The notes: generated from the letters alone by a model not told the origin. 64,000 bases of DNA from Nissolia schottii (GCA_003254905.1 QANU01113068.1:1-64000), one strand, 5' to 3'; positions 1 through 10,789 are shown, counted from the first letter of the stretch. Numbers and translations are program-made.

Positions 1-146
1 AGGTGGCCACTTGGCCAAGTCAAAGTCCAACATGGTGAGTCACCATATGACTCATGAAAAGGAAATGTATAATAAGACAAAATAAGGGCATTTTGGGAAT
101 TTTTCCCCATAGGAAAAATTGGAAAGGGGAATTTCGGCCCTAGGCC

Positions 147-154
147 TATAAATA
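147..154 (+). promoter_or_regulatory. TATA box of LTR
   Basis: TATAAATA preceded by GGCC, in the U3/R position of the first LTR. The same octamer marks several other LTRs in the window. Confidence 0.6.
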
Positions 155-1632
155 CCCCCAAAATATGAAAATTGAGATAAAATTTGAAAACCTTGTCAAA
201 GCTCTGCCCGATTACACAATCGACTGTTATTCTATCAAGCCAAAGGCTCAGACACTTCCTATAACCAACCCATTCCAAATCCCTCAGAAATTCCTTAACC
301 TAACCTACAAAAAGCCTTCAAAATCCCTAGAGAAAGCTTGGAAAGATTCATCCCAAGAAGATTTAGGAGCCATCAAAGCAAGCTACAAGTCTACAGGAAA
401 CACCGGAACCGTAAAACGTGGGTAAACCGACATAATCACTGTCTATGTGATTTAAGATGTATGATGATGTTTGTGCTATGTTTTATGCTAGATATATCTG
501 TGGTTAGGATGCTTTTTATGTGACCTTGGTATATATATGTTGTTGATGATTGTCTGGATCTGCTGGTGCGGTCTGTGATTCTATCAGAATTTAGGAAAGC
601 CTAAGACGGGATAGGTATATGACACGATTTTGAAGGGATCTGTATGCTGACTTTTTTATCATGAAAAACTAAATTTATTTTTGAGTTCTACACGAAAAAT
701 TGAGTGGGGATGTCAAGTTTTATGATTTTTGGAGTCCCCGATGAATTTCTCAACAAACAGGCAGAAAACGGAGTTTTTGTGAAAAAGGGCAAAATGGGAA
801 TTTCACATCTTGGGAATGAAAAACTGGGGTTTTTTTTCCAGAAAATATGGGTTTATAACTATCAAAAACCTTAAGGACAAGTATTGAGTCTTTTGGGTTT
901 TTGAGAACAAAAATTCTAAAGAAAACAAGGCGTTTACGAGGGCAAAATGGTAATTTTGGAAAAAGAGGCAAAACTGGAATTTCGTGCAGTGGGGTTCAAA
1001 ATCTGAGTTTTTAGACATGAAAAATGATCTTAGGGCTACCAAAAACCTTGGGGTAAGGTCTTGGACCTCCGGTTTATGGTCACTAATTTCTGATAGAAAT
1101 CAGACGTCTGTGGTACTAGTTGCTAGGTCTACATTTGTTATGTTCAAGGCATGAGATTATGTTCCTTATATGTGAAGTTAGTGATAGTATATAATTGATG
1201 GTATGAATGATGTGAATATGTGTTATACGTGCCAGATGTGTTACGTGCTTCATGAATTGGTTGTTAGGAAAGTATGGATTTAGGATGGAAATGAGTTTAG
1301 GAACATGAAAGTATGTTTATTGTTTTTAAAAATGAATGATGAGTGATGGAAGAAATATTTTGAAGATTGATTTCGAGGAAACTGGTGGAACATGGAAAAA
1401 TTGCAAGAATTATGGGCTGAAATTCGTTAGGTAGCGCTGAGCAGCTACGGTTCACGCTGAGCGGCCAGTGCGCTGAGCGGCACGTCCTATGTGCTGAGCA
1501 GACTGACTGAAGTTCAAAATCCCCATTTCAAAACTTTTCATTTTCTGAACACAAACACTTTCCTTAAACATAGTTTTTCATACTGTTTTCAATTATCCAT
1601 GGATCTACTAATTGAACCAAGTATGCTAAATT

Positions 1633-1732
1633 GAACCGTTGACTGGACATATGAACTATTGACGGAATATATGAATTGTCGACTGGATGTATGAACTGTT
1701 GACTGAATATATGAACTGTTGACTGGATATAT
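1633..1732 (+). repeat. 20-bp minisatellite inside LTR
   Basis: Five exact-period 20-bp units (starts 1633, 1653, 1673, 1693, 1713) of the type GAACTGTTGACTGGATATAT, followed by partial units to about 1760. Units differ at a few positions. No counterpart was seen in the other LTRs, so the expansion is probably local to this copy or subfamily. Confidence 0.85.
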
Positions 1733-2258
1733 AGACTGGATATATGGACTGTTGACTGGAAAAGGAATAGGGCATGACGTCACTAAGCCCTAAAAGGAAA
1801 TTAAGGAAGAATGAGGTTAAAGGATTCTTTTCCTAGCTGTGCCACATGCCAATAGGAAAGGCAAGTTGAAACCTGCGATTATCTCATCCCTAGCATAAGG
1901 ACGGGGTAGGATCCCCTCGTCATCCCTAGCATAAGGATGGACTCTCCTATCGTGAGCTACTCAGGTTAAGCGTTGCCTGGTCCTCACAATACTGAGATAA
2001 AAATGAAGCTTATGGCGGTAGGCCACCGCTACAGGGGGTTGAGCTTGAGTATGTGCTCTAAGTGATATACAACTGTACATAAGGGGATGTGTATGGAAGC
2101 TTATAATTAAAATGGGCACGGTTATAAGTGGACGCACACTGAAGCTTATTATGTGATTATATGTGACTTAGGAAGTAAGGTAGAGAACAGATGACTTAGT
2201 TAATGAAGAATAGGTTCCCCAGTCACATAGATAATTTAGATAAAGCTGCTCAGACTTA

Positions 2259-2318
2259 GCATGAATATCAATAAATAGTAGGGATATAGCATGAATATCA
2301 ATAAATAGTAGGGATATA
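2259..2318 (+). repeat. 30-bp direct repeat, two copies
   Basis: Two identical adjacent 30-bp units (2259-2288 and 2289-2318) starting GCATGAATATCAATAAATAG. Recent tandem duplication within the LTR. Confidence 0.85.
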
Positions 2319-2433
2319 GTATAACTGTAACACCTAGAAAACCCTGAGCGGTCTGAAGCGTGAATGAGGATAAGCAATCCCCTAATCCCTAAGGTTTCCC
2401 ACTGAGAGCGCTATGTTCTCACCCCACTCATCC

Positions 2434-2514
2434 ATGACTTCAGGATTCGATGAGGGACAAGGAGAGGACCTACATGAGGAAGAACCCTCCCAAGGGAGGA
2501 TGGCTGAAGACTAG
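2434..2514 (+). other. LTR short ORF after conserved hairpin/ATG box
   Basis: A 26-codon ORF starting MTSG and rich in Asp/Glu begins at the ATG of a box (hairpin, CCCC-CACT-CA, ATGACTTCAGG) that recurs in most chromovirus LTRs here. Translation is not shown; the same site could be a 3' splice acceptor (TTCAG|G) instead. Confidence 0.35.
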
Positions 2515-2884
2515 ACGATTAGCTAGTAGATTATATATGTGTACTTGTACATCTATGTGATATTTGCACTTAATACTTATAATACGAATTATGTATTTGC
2601 TTATGAATGTATGAAGGATCGTTGTTTGTTATCTTGGCATGTATTAATTATATCTTTATTTATAGTTAAGCATGCTATGTTTCCGCTCGCAATGTATGCT
2701 CTAACGCGACAAGGCTCCTAATTTACTCTATGTAACGTACAATGAAAATTTTAATCTGGTCCATATTTTGGGTAACAATATTTTTAAAGTATAAACGAGA
2801 CTAAGTATTATCCCCACCAAAGCAGATAACAACTTAGCCAGCAAGTTTGCAACTTAAGCGTAGGCTAGCTAGCTAGGTGTTATA

Positions 2885-3490
2885 GTATACATAGTCACTT
2901 AGAGATCTCCTGAGCGACCTGGAGGATAACCGAGAAAATGAACGTTAAGTAACGCTAAGGACCCCCACTGAGGATGAAAAGTTCCCACCCCCACTCGGTT
3001 ATGGATCCAGGTGTGCGAAGCAAATGGATCGACCCAAGGGAGGCGTAGTGGACGACAGAAGGCTGCAACAGGGCAGTTCCGGAGCCAAGGCAGAGTGATG
3101 ATGGTTGCATTAGGACCATAGATGTGTTGAACGATGCTCTATACAATTTTATACATTTGGTGTAAATATTTAGTATTAAGGCAATGTGTAACTATGTTTT
3201 GGACCTTGGTTGTAATTATATATATACATATACGCTTCATGCTCTGCTTCGGTTACTACCTAGCTTATATTGGGCACTATCGACTGTTGTTATATGTTCT
3301 CTTAATCACACACGACTCCTAATTTATAAATTAATAAAGCTCACACACAATTTTCAAAATGGTCCATATTTTCGCATAAGAGATATTTGCAAAGGTAAAG
3401 TAAGGGCTAAAGGTAACCCGACACAATGAATAACAACCTTGTGAACATTGCTTACTACCATGGAAGTGAGCATTTAGCAGGGGTGTTATA
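2885..3490 (+). mobile_element. 3' end fragment of a B'-type LTR
   Basis: This 0.6-kb piece matches the last 0.6 kb of the antisense LTR at 19220-21750 (shared CTTAGAGATCTCCTGAGCG, hairpin/ATG box with ATGGATCC at 3001, and the terminal ACCATGGAAGTG hairpin loop). It ends at 3490 with GGGGTGTTATA. It abuts the end of the preceding LTR, which may mean that LTR inserted into this one. Confidence 0.75.
3001..3048 (+). other. LTR short ORF (MDPG type)
   Basis: A 15-codon ORF starting MDPG at the conserved ATG box of this LTR fragment. The first four codons match the box in the B' LTR; the rest diverges. It is listed only as a member of the recurrent box. Confidence 0.25.
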
Positions 3491-5486
3491 GGTACACTTT
3501 AGTTTATAGCCTATGATTGTCATGTGAAATTAACTATATCCTACGTGCTATATTATTATTATGCATCATGAGGAAATGGTTTGCCATTAGAGTGTTAGGG
3601 CAACCTTAGACAACTAAAAGGTCAATCACGTAACTATGACAAGATAATAATTGAATATAGGAAACGAACAAGATCTTAAGAAGGTTCTGGGCATAATGGG
3701 TTCGGTGTACCTCGAAGATATGTACATAGTTATATAATAGGGAATCCCCTTCTCTTGGCACGTCAATGGACACGCCCCTCACAATCCTGTAAGAAGGAAT
3801 GGTTAATGTTAAGAAAGCAAGCTTAAAACTTGCAAAGAAAGATACTATATGATGATAAAGATATGATATGATGAGAAAGTCAAGATATGACGAAAGAAAG
3901 GAAAGTTTATGCTACGTATGAAAAGTATGCTACGAAAGTCAAAATATGATACAAAAGCATGAGTCCATCCCTGGTGACACTATAAGAGTGACCCCTCACC
4001 ACCCTACATGCAGGGATGGTAAATTTATGTATATATTGATGCTAAATGCATCTGTCGTTCGCTACCACCTTAGGTATGAGCTCTGCCTTCAAGTTTAAGA
4101 ATATGGAGTAGGTTGTACCTGGTGAAGGGATGACGGTCCCACTAGGTACAAAGGGGAATGATAGGAAAGGAAAGATAGGAAGGATGCTGCCCCGATGGGA
4201 GTACCTGACAGGGCACATAAGAGAACTCTCAGATCCCTTCATGTATAATATATGTGATCTATGTATGCATATGATAAGGTTATGTCAAGTGAAAAAGGTT
4301 TCTCAAGACTGGATCTACGAGGATACGAGATATGTGAGCACGTGATTCGATGTCACGCTACTCAAGCGAATAGGAATAGAAAGCACGATAACTTTTCCTT
4401 TATGGGTAATAAAAAGATTAGAATTCCCCAGTCACCTAGTAAATTAGATAAAGCTGCTTAGGACTAGTATGGATAATAATAAGTAGAGGTTTTTAGTATA
4501 CTTTGACACCTAGAGACCCCCTGAGCGGCAGGATCATAATGAAAGATCATAAATGAAGCGAAAACGGAGAGTTATGCCCCATAGGATTCCTATTGAGGAC
4601 GCAGCATTCTCACCCCCCACTCATTTATGATTCCAGGTAAGCATGACGAGTACACCGGAGAGCCGCAGGGCACGGATCCTGCATTCGTAGACGTGGACTG
4701 ACCCCACCACCAGGATCGTCATGATGACTCTTTCGTTCGAGTTTGTTGACGTCCAAAGTACTTCACCACCAATATCTGCCCTCTCTCCAAACCCTTGGTT
4801 TCATCATGCACCTTACACTACAAATGTACTCCAGGGTACCCCGGTATGGATGAATCTAGGTTGCCCTCCTGTTGTGAGGCCCTTGCCAGAACATCTAAGA
4901 CTACGTATCCGTCGGACAACAAAGAAAAGGGTTATCCCTATGGTCGATCGCAAGTTCGACCCTCGGACACAAGACGAAGAGGAGAATGCATCGTAGGATG
5001 ATTGAAGGTCTTGGCGCCAGGATACTCCAGAGAAGCAGCGAGATTACAGTTTCCATTTGCACATTGTAACGATTAGGTGTTTTGTATTTTGTATCAAATA
5101 AATGGATTAGATATGTCATTGGCTCCTTATGTGTAGTAAGTGTATGTGTGTGTGTGTGTATAACCAAGTGTGTAATAGTTTCTTGGACCCATATGAATGA
5201 ATGTACATTATGTTGTTTGGTATTATTATCTGTTGTGACGTTAAAATGCCTACGTCTTTTAGACTCTATCACTTGCGTGTATATGTGTATATATATATGA
5301 CTTCTTAATTACGCGTGACTCATATTTTATGTTTTAATAAGGAAAAAGTTATAAATCAGTCCATATTTTTTGTAAAAGAGTATTTTCAAAGGCAATATAG
5401 GACTAAAGGTATTCTAACCAAAGCAGATAACAAACTAGTGAGCATTGCTTACGACTTAAGCGTAAGCAGCTAGCTACGGTGTTACA
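3491..5486 (+). mobile_element. 3' two-thirds of a chromovirus LTR
   Basis: The piece contains the LTR module GCATCATGAGGA...GTTGCCATTAG (about 3562-3595), the cassette with GTTATATAATAGG and GGCACGTC (about 3731-3765), CTGAGCGGC at about 4523, the ATG box at 4627 and the terminal hairpin TGCTTAC/GTAAGCA (5446-5468). It ends at 5486 with GTGTTACA. The same modules in the same order occur at 6960-7210 and 57900-58980. The 5' part is missing. Bases 5487-5616, before the next LTR, contain nothing I recognise. Confidence 0.75.
4627..4701 (+). other. LTR short ORF (MIPG type, acidic)
   Basis: A 24-codon ORF starting MIPG and ending in an Asp-rich tail at the conserved hairpin/ATG box. It is comparable in length and charge to the ORFs at 2434, 10125 and 52432 although the nucleotide sequence differs. 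Confidence 0.3.
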
Positions 5487-6181
5487 AGTTTAGTATTTGC
5501 CGAGCTTGCTCTTGCGTCCAAGGCAAGTCGAGAATTAGTATCCACCAAGATTATGTTACGAGCAACTTAGATAAACCGAGATAGCTTGCAACTCTTACCT
5601 AGTGCAAGGCACAAAATGTAACATCCCGATTTTTCCCCTTATAAAGATTTCACATAATAAATAGATATATATAAGTAATATAAGTGGACTAGGGTTGAGA
5701 ATCCTCATTTTATTCCCTAAAAGTGTCAAATAAGGCAATAGTCTGCAATTTCACGAAAATCCACAGACACCGGATTCATCGGCTTTCGCCACCAGAACTT
5801 AATCGTATATCAAAGGTATCTGTATAGAACATTCTTATGCAAATAAATTTGCAAATACCTTTGATAAACCTAAAATTCCTTACTAGAACCATTAAGAGAT
5901 CACAACGGTGGGATCAGGATATTTTTCAGATAGCCATACGCAAAGCATCCGGACAGCGTACGACAAAACACGTTCAAACCGGATTGGAAAGTAGGCCCTA
6001 TGGCCCAAGAAAATATGCTCTCTCTCACAACTTTCTCTCTCCTCATTTGGACCAAGTTTTTGGTCAAAAAGTCAAAAGATGACAAAGCATCCTTATCCTT
6101 TGATTTTATTTTATTTTTCCTTTTTCTTTTTCAATTTAATTTTTTGGCCACAAATGGCCAAGACCACACGGCCTTGAGTGC

Positions 6182-6189
6182 TATAAATA
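6182..6189 (+). promoter_or_regulatory. TATA box of LTR
   Basis: TATAAATA preceded by TGC, about 565 bp into the LTR that starts at 5617. Confidence 0.6.
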
Positions 6190-7218
6190 GCCTTCCATGG
6201 CACTTCATTTTCTCACTGTTTCATCTCTTAAGTTTCTACTCAAATTCTTCCATTTAGAAACCCTGTCATTACGCTGTTGGAAAACCAGGAAACTAGCCAG
6301 GGAAGCTACACACTCTTGGAAACCTTGCCTCACCCTCCTAACCATCCTCAAGACCCTAAGGAAGTGGGAAAACCTAAGCTTGCTCACCTCCTTGGTGGCT
6401 TCTATGTGATTGTGTTTGCTTATATGCTATTATTATGTATTATGTTAGAGATGCTAGGTTACTAATGTATGGATGGTTTTGATGTGTTCTGTGAGCTGAA
6501 TATTGTCGTATGGTGGTTGTTGGAACTTGTGGAGAAGCCATAAGAAGTGGGCGTGAGAACGGTTTGAAAGAAAAGCAAAAGAGCAAAGAAGGAACCCTAG
6601 GTCACGCCTAGGACGCTGAGCGACCTCCAGGGACCGCTGAACGGCCTAAAGACTGTGTGAAGGGATGATTTTGAAACCCAATTCTGTGATGGTATGGTGT
6701 CAGGGTCCGCTGAGCGGCCCTAAGGGAATGCTGAGCTGCCTGAACCGTAGCCTATGCAACCCTAGACTTGGATGGCCAAGTGACCTAAGAAGGCCTAAGG
6801 GCACTGAGTGGCCAAGTTAGACCACTGATCGGCCTGCGAAGTCTTAGGCCCCTAAGCTAACCATAGCTAAGGGCTGAGTAATCCAAGAAGTTCTTCTGGG
6901 CCCGCATGTTCCAACAAGAACTGATTGATGCAAATTACGTGTAACGATAAGGATGAGTATGTTTTTGGTTGAAATGCATCATGAGGACTCGGTTGCCATT
7001 AAGCCTTTAGGACGACCGTAGATAACTAGCAATGAATCACCTAATGTTTAAAGATCATAACTGAACCCTAGGGAACAAGTGATGTCTTAAGGAGGTTCTG
7101 GCCACGGAGGATCTGGTGTACCTTAAAGAAAGTACGTAGTTATATAATAGGAAATCCTCTCTTTTGGCACGTCCAACGGACAAGCCCCTCACCAGTCCGA
7201 CAAGCAGAATTGGTTAAA

Positions 7219-7375
7219 GATGAACGCAGGCCAAGGCCTAATCACAAGTTAAAGAATAGATGAACCCAGGCCTGATTTTTAACAAAAGGTAAACTTAGGC
7301 CTAGGCCTGATTTGTATAAAGATCGGCCTAGGCCAGACCAAAGTAAAGGTAAGCCAAGGCTTGACCTAGTAAGGG
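7219..7375 (+). repeat. Block of short GGCC palindromic repeats in LTR
   Basis: Five irregular units of about 25-40 bp, each built on AGGCCTGA, GGCCTAGGCC or AAGGCC. The block sits where other LTRs of the window carry different short hairpin repeats (58383-58513, 29214-29395). Confidence 0.6.
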
Positions 7376-9845
7376 GCACCACAGAATCAGTAATGAATGG
7401 TCGAGTCCAAGGGCCAACCCATGAGTCCATGCTAGGTCGAGTCCAAGGTCCGACCCCTAGCCATCCCAGCAGTTGGATGGTACTTCCTATCGTTGTTCGA
7501 TTAATTGGTGACATCGTGCATCCGTGATTAGCTACCACTCAGGTTAAGCGTTGTCTGGTTGACACGATAAGGAACCAGAAGGAGGTTGTAGTTGGATGGC
7601 CACAATTACAAGGGCAAAAGGACTACAGTAACAAAAAGGACGCAGTCCCAAGACACGTAAGAGAACCCCAGATCCCTTCATGCATAAGTTATGAGATGTA
7701 TGTTGTAACAACCCAAGTTTTTCCTTCGCTAAAATTCTGCTTAATAAATAATTAAGAATATGTTAATAAGGAAAAGATGAGATCAAAATGGAATAAAATT
7801 CACAGAATTTACTTAATGTCTATCGTATTAGGTAAAAATAATAATTTTGCGATCTCGTGACGTTTGGTGACGTTCGGGTTAGTATTAGGCCATTTTTAGA
7901 ATTTAATTATGACTCAAAGGAGTCAGTAAAATACACTAATATGAAAATAATGTGAGAATATTTCAAGAAAAATTTAAATAGGAATAAGGAAAATTTATAG
8001 GTCACAAAGGTATGTCGGAAATATTTTTAGGACGTTCGGACATAAATAGTTAATGAATGAAGACGATCAAAACTACACAGGGAAACATAAGAAGACTCTA
8101 GGGCCAAAGGCCACTAAAGCCACAGGCAACCCTCATCCCACGAAGCCACACACACACAAGAGACCAATTCCATTTCCTTTCTTCTTCCGAGGAAATTCCA
8201 AAACCCTAAGGCCATCCAAAGCTCCAAATCCACCAAAGCCCTTCCATCACCATCATCCTTTGCCTTTCCTCACTTTAATTCACTCCTAAACCTATCAAGA
8301 AGGTAAGTGGATAGCAAAGCTAGGAGTTCTCTTTACTTGGTGAGAAGACCAAGCTTCCATAACTAGAATTCCTAATTATGTTCATGTTTTCATTTCTAGG
8401 TCAAGAAAGCCAAGCAAGCAAGCAAGGCTTGATTTCACCTTTCTTTAATTATCAAGAAGTTAGCCAAAGTGGGTAACTCTAGTTTCCTAATCCCTTTTTA
8501 TGGTTAGATGAGTTTATGTGTATGTATGTGATTATGTTTGAACGCATATGTATGTTTGTTTAATGATGTTAGAAATTATGATAGGCTTAGAAAATGATTC
8601 TGAAGAGTTTTATGATCTGGATTAGGTAAAAATTATTATGTGGTAAACATATATGAAGAGCTTAAGTAAGTAAGTTTCATGGATGATGGTAAAAGAAAAC
8701 AGAGAGAATCACTGAATCAGGCCTGCAGCTCGACAGATGCTGAAGAGACGTGTTTTAGATGCTGAGGGCTTAAACCGGGGGCGAAACCGTAGTTGCTGCT
8801 AGGGCGGTCTGAGACCAGGAAATGTTAAGAAACCCCGTGAGGCCCATATTCTAATATTTAATGTTATGTTATGATTGATAGTCAAATTAGGTAAAGTTTA
8901 TGCTGTGGGTGAGAATGTCTTGACTATATGCCTTATATGCAGTCTGTGATGACAATTGTAGCTTTTCATGCATTCATGAGATACCTAGTTAAAGACAGGA
9001 TAGGAAACTCCGAGATAAGTAATTATGCTGAAATGAACCCTACGAAAAACTAGTATGTCATGCTGCAGGTACCATTAATGCTGCTGAACTAGGGCCAATG
9101 CCCAATGCTGCTGAATAAGGGCCAATGCCCAATGCTGCTGAAATATGGCTATATGCCACATGCTGGAAAAGGCTATAGGCCTATGCTGAAAGGCCGTGAT
9201 CATGTGAGCCGCAATGATCCCACTTCAGGAGGTCCTGTATGTAAGGCATCCTGAATGTGGAAGCCCGCCACAGGTGGTGTCTAGATGGCATACCTGGAGG
9301 TGTGCGGTTACTACGCCTATGCATTGTCGAAAGGGGGCAAGCTTAGGTGGGGGTACAATATCCGCCCACTGTCGAGGGGTCCCGAGGGGGCACCCGGCAG
9401 GTGGAAGCCCACCGCAGTAAGGTCTGGACAGTGTCGGCCTATACTGAGGGTGTGAGGTTATTCCGTCATAATAGTGTCACAGAGGACATTACTATGGTGG
9501 GAATAACACCTATTCTGTTATGCTGCTGTATTCTTTTACGCGGTTATGTGCTGCTATGCTGCTATATTCTGTCATGCTGTTTTATCCTGTTATTCTGCTG
9601 TATTCTGTTAAACGTGTTACGCTGATGATTCTGCTGCATGTATTCTGCTGAACTCTGTTATGTCTGTATACTCTATTATGTCTGTAGTGGATGATTCTGT
9701 GATGCATAGTTGAGTGATTCTGTTAGGCTGAAGATATTCTGATGTTATGCTGTTATTCAATCTGATTTGAATAAATAATCTGTTGTTATGTCATACCGGC
9801 AAGGGCACGCTCGAGACGGTTTTGTAAATACCGAATTGCTAATCA

Positions 9846-9880
9846 GGGTTTAGGGTTTAGGGTTTAGGGTTTAGGGTTTA
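9846..9880 (+). repeat. Interstitial telomeric repeat (GGGTTTA)5
   Basis: Five perfect GGGTTTA units, the plant (Arabidopsis-type) telomere repeat. They are flanked by a 32-bp direct duplication of LTR sequence (9815-9846 and 9881-9912, three mismatches). The 3' LTR of the same element has a single copy of that 32 bp and no telomeric units, so this is an insertion into the 5' LTR after the element integrated. Confidence 0.95.
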
Positions 9881-10124
9881 GACAGTTTTGTATATACCGG
9901 ATTGCTAATCAGCACGAGAACGTAGTAAGCAAGAGTAGTTCCCATGTCACATAATAATGCTGATAAAGCCGTTCAGATAGGCCAGATAATAAATGATAGG
10001 CTATTTAGTATATATGTTCACCTAGAGATCTCTGAGCGGCCTGAAGTCTGACATAATATGATACACGACTCAGGAACTAAAGTTATTCCACTGAGGACCT
10101 ACCGTTCTCATTCCCCACTATTTT

Positions 10125-10193
10125 ATGACTTCAGGTACCGAAGAAGATGAGTCTTGTTTTGATGATGCTGACGAGCCGCCCGCTGAACTATGA
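10125..10193 (+). other. LTR short acidic ORF (MTSGTEEDE...)
   Basis: A 22-codon ORF, about 40% Asp/Glu, starting at the conserved ATG box just after the GAGGAC/GTTCTC hairpin. In a full-length transcript it would lie about 0.6 kb upstream of the gag start. The 3' LTR copy (17670) and the solo LTR copy (52432) keep frame and charge with a few residue changes. Confidence 0.4.
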
Positions 10194-10623
10194 GCGGCTA
10201 GGATTGGAGGAGCTTAGAGAGATAGCTGTTTAGACTTTTGTCAAGGACGTACTGAGTAGCATTCCAGTAGTCCTTGTATTTTGATGCTGTGTATTTGGAT
10301 TCTGTATATGATACTTTGATCTATGTACATATTATGTATACAGTGACATGACTTTGTATGGTGGACCCCATGGATGTATATTGCCTGTTCTACTTATCAT
10401 AATGTTATCCGCTTTGTTATTATATTTGTTTATTTCCAACGCATGGCTCTATTTCAGTATTGATGTAATACAAGTGAAAAATTTAAAATGGGTCCTTATT
10501 TTCTTAAGCAACCACTATTTTCCAAAAGATAATTACGGACTAAAGTATTCCGATCAGATAGCAAACAACCTAGTGAGCATTGTTTACTACGTACGGGTAA
10601 ACAGTTAGCTAGGGTGTTTCATT

Positions 10624-10635
10624 TGGTATCAGAGC
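10624..10635 (+). other. Primer-binding site, initiator tRNA-Met
   Basis: TGGTATCAGAGC, two bases after the 5' LTR, matches the complement of the 3' end of plant initiator tRNA-Met. It primes minus-strand synthesis in reverse transcription. Confidence 0.93.
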
Positions 10636-10789
10636 AGTTTGGTCCAAAAGAGCCTGAGGACTGAGCTGCACTATGCTTTCGGGCATGATTACGGTGTATG
10701 ACCAGCTAAGTGGTATGTGCTAAGTTCCTGTGTGCTTGCCTTTCTTGAGACTGATCACCTCGAAACTGTGCAGGTACGACATATTAGCT

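Larger units (their letters stand above)
1..2884 (+). mobile_element. Chromovirus-type LTR, left end outside window
   Basis: This is the transcribed strand of a long LTR and holds no gene. A TATAAATA box lies at 147-154, followed by a GTGGGTAAAC box (418-427) seen in nearly every LTR of the window. Two similar blocks of roughly 170-180 bp lie around 780-1060, a CTGAGCGG cluster at 1433-1500, a 20-bp minisatellite at 1633-1732 and a 30-bp dimer at 2259-2318. A GAGAGC/GTTCTC hairpin precedes a conserved ATG at 2434. The LTR ends at 2884 with AGGTGTTATA, a variant of the usual AGGGTGTTACA. No primer-binding site follows, so it is a solo or truncated LTR. Family assignment is by shared architecture with the LTRs of elements A and E. 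Confidence 0.75.
5617..7703 (+). mobile_element. 5' two-thirds of a chromovirus LTR, cut by element A
   Basis: It begins TGTAACATCCCGATTTTTCC at 5617, the start of B-type LTRs. A U3 dyad AAAGGTAT (5812-5819)/ATACCTTT (5855-5862) precedes the TATAAATA box at 6182. The usual GTGGGTAAC box is altered to GTGGGAAAAC (about 6364). A CTGAGCGG cluster spans 6612-6850 and a block of GGCC-rich short palindromes spans 7219-7375. The LTR stops at 7703 where element A begins. Its 3' end is not found on the other side of A. Confidence 0.8.
7704..10621 (+). repeat. 5' LTR of element A
   Basis: It runs from TGTAACAACCC to AGGGTGTTTCA, 2918 bp. A TATA-like ATAAATA is at 8042. A candidate donor AGGTAAGT (8301-8308) and acceptor TTTCTAG (8393-8399) bracket 97 bp. 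The GTGGGTAACT box is at 8469-8478. A hairpin-rich centre (9200-9510) includes GTTATTCC/GGAATAAC. A telomere-repeat insertion at 9846-9880 is absent from the 3' LTR. The terminal hairpin TGTTTAC/GTAAACA is at 10581-10603. Confidence 0.93.

Noticed and set aside
4901..5272. 123-codon minus-strand ORF
   Set aside because: It runs antisense through an LTR, with low-complexity HTHTHT from a GT microsatellite, and has no domain.
5487..5616. Possible gene remnant between two LTR pieces
   Set aside because: 130 bp without a convincing frame or match to the internal regions of the elements seen here. Left as unassigned.
7242..7538. 98-codon minus-strand ORF with repeated GPWTRPSMDSWVG
   Set aside because: It follows the GGCC-rich short repeats of an LTR; the peptide repetition comes from DNA repeats.
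9846..9880. True chromosome end or telomere-adjacent sequence
   Set aside because: Only five units, inside an LTR, with LTR sequence continuing on both sides.
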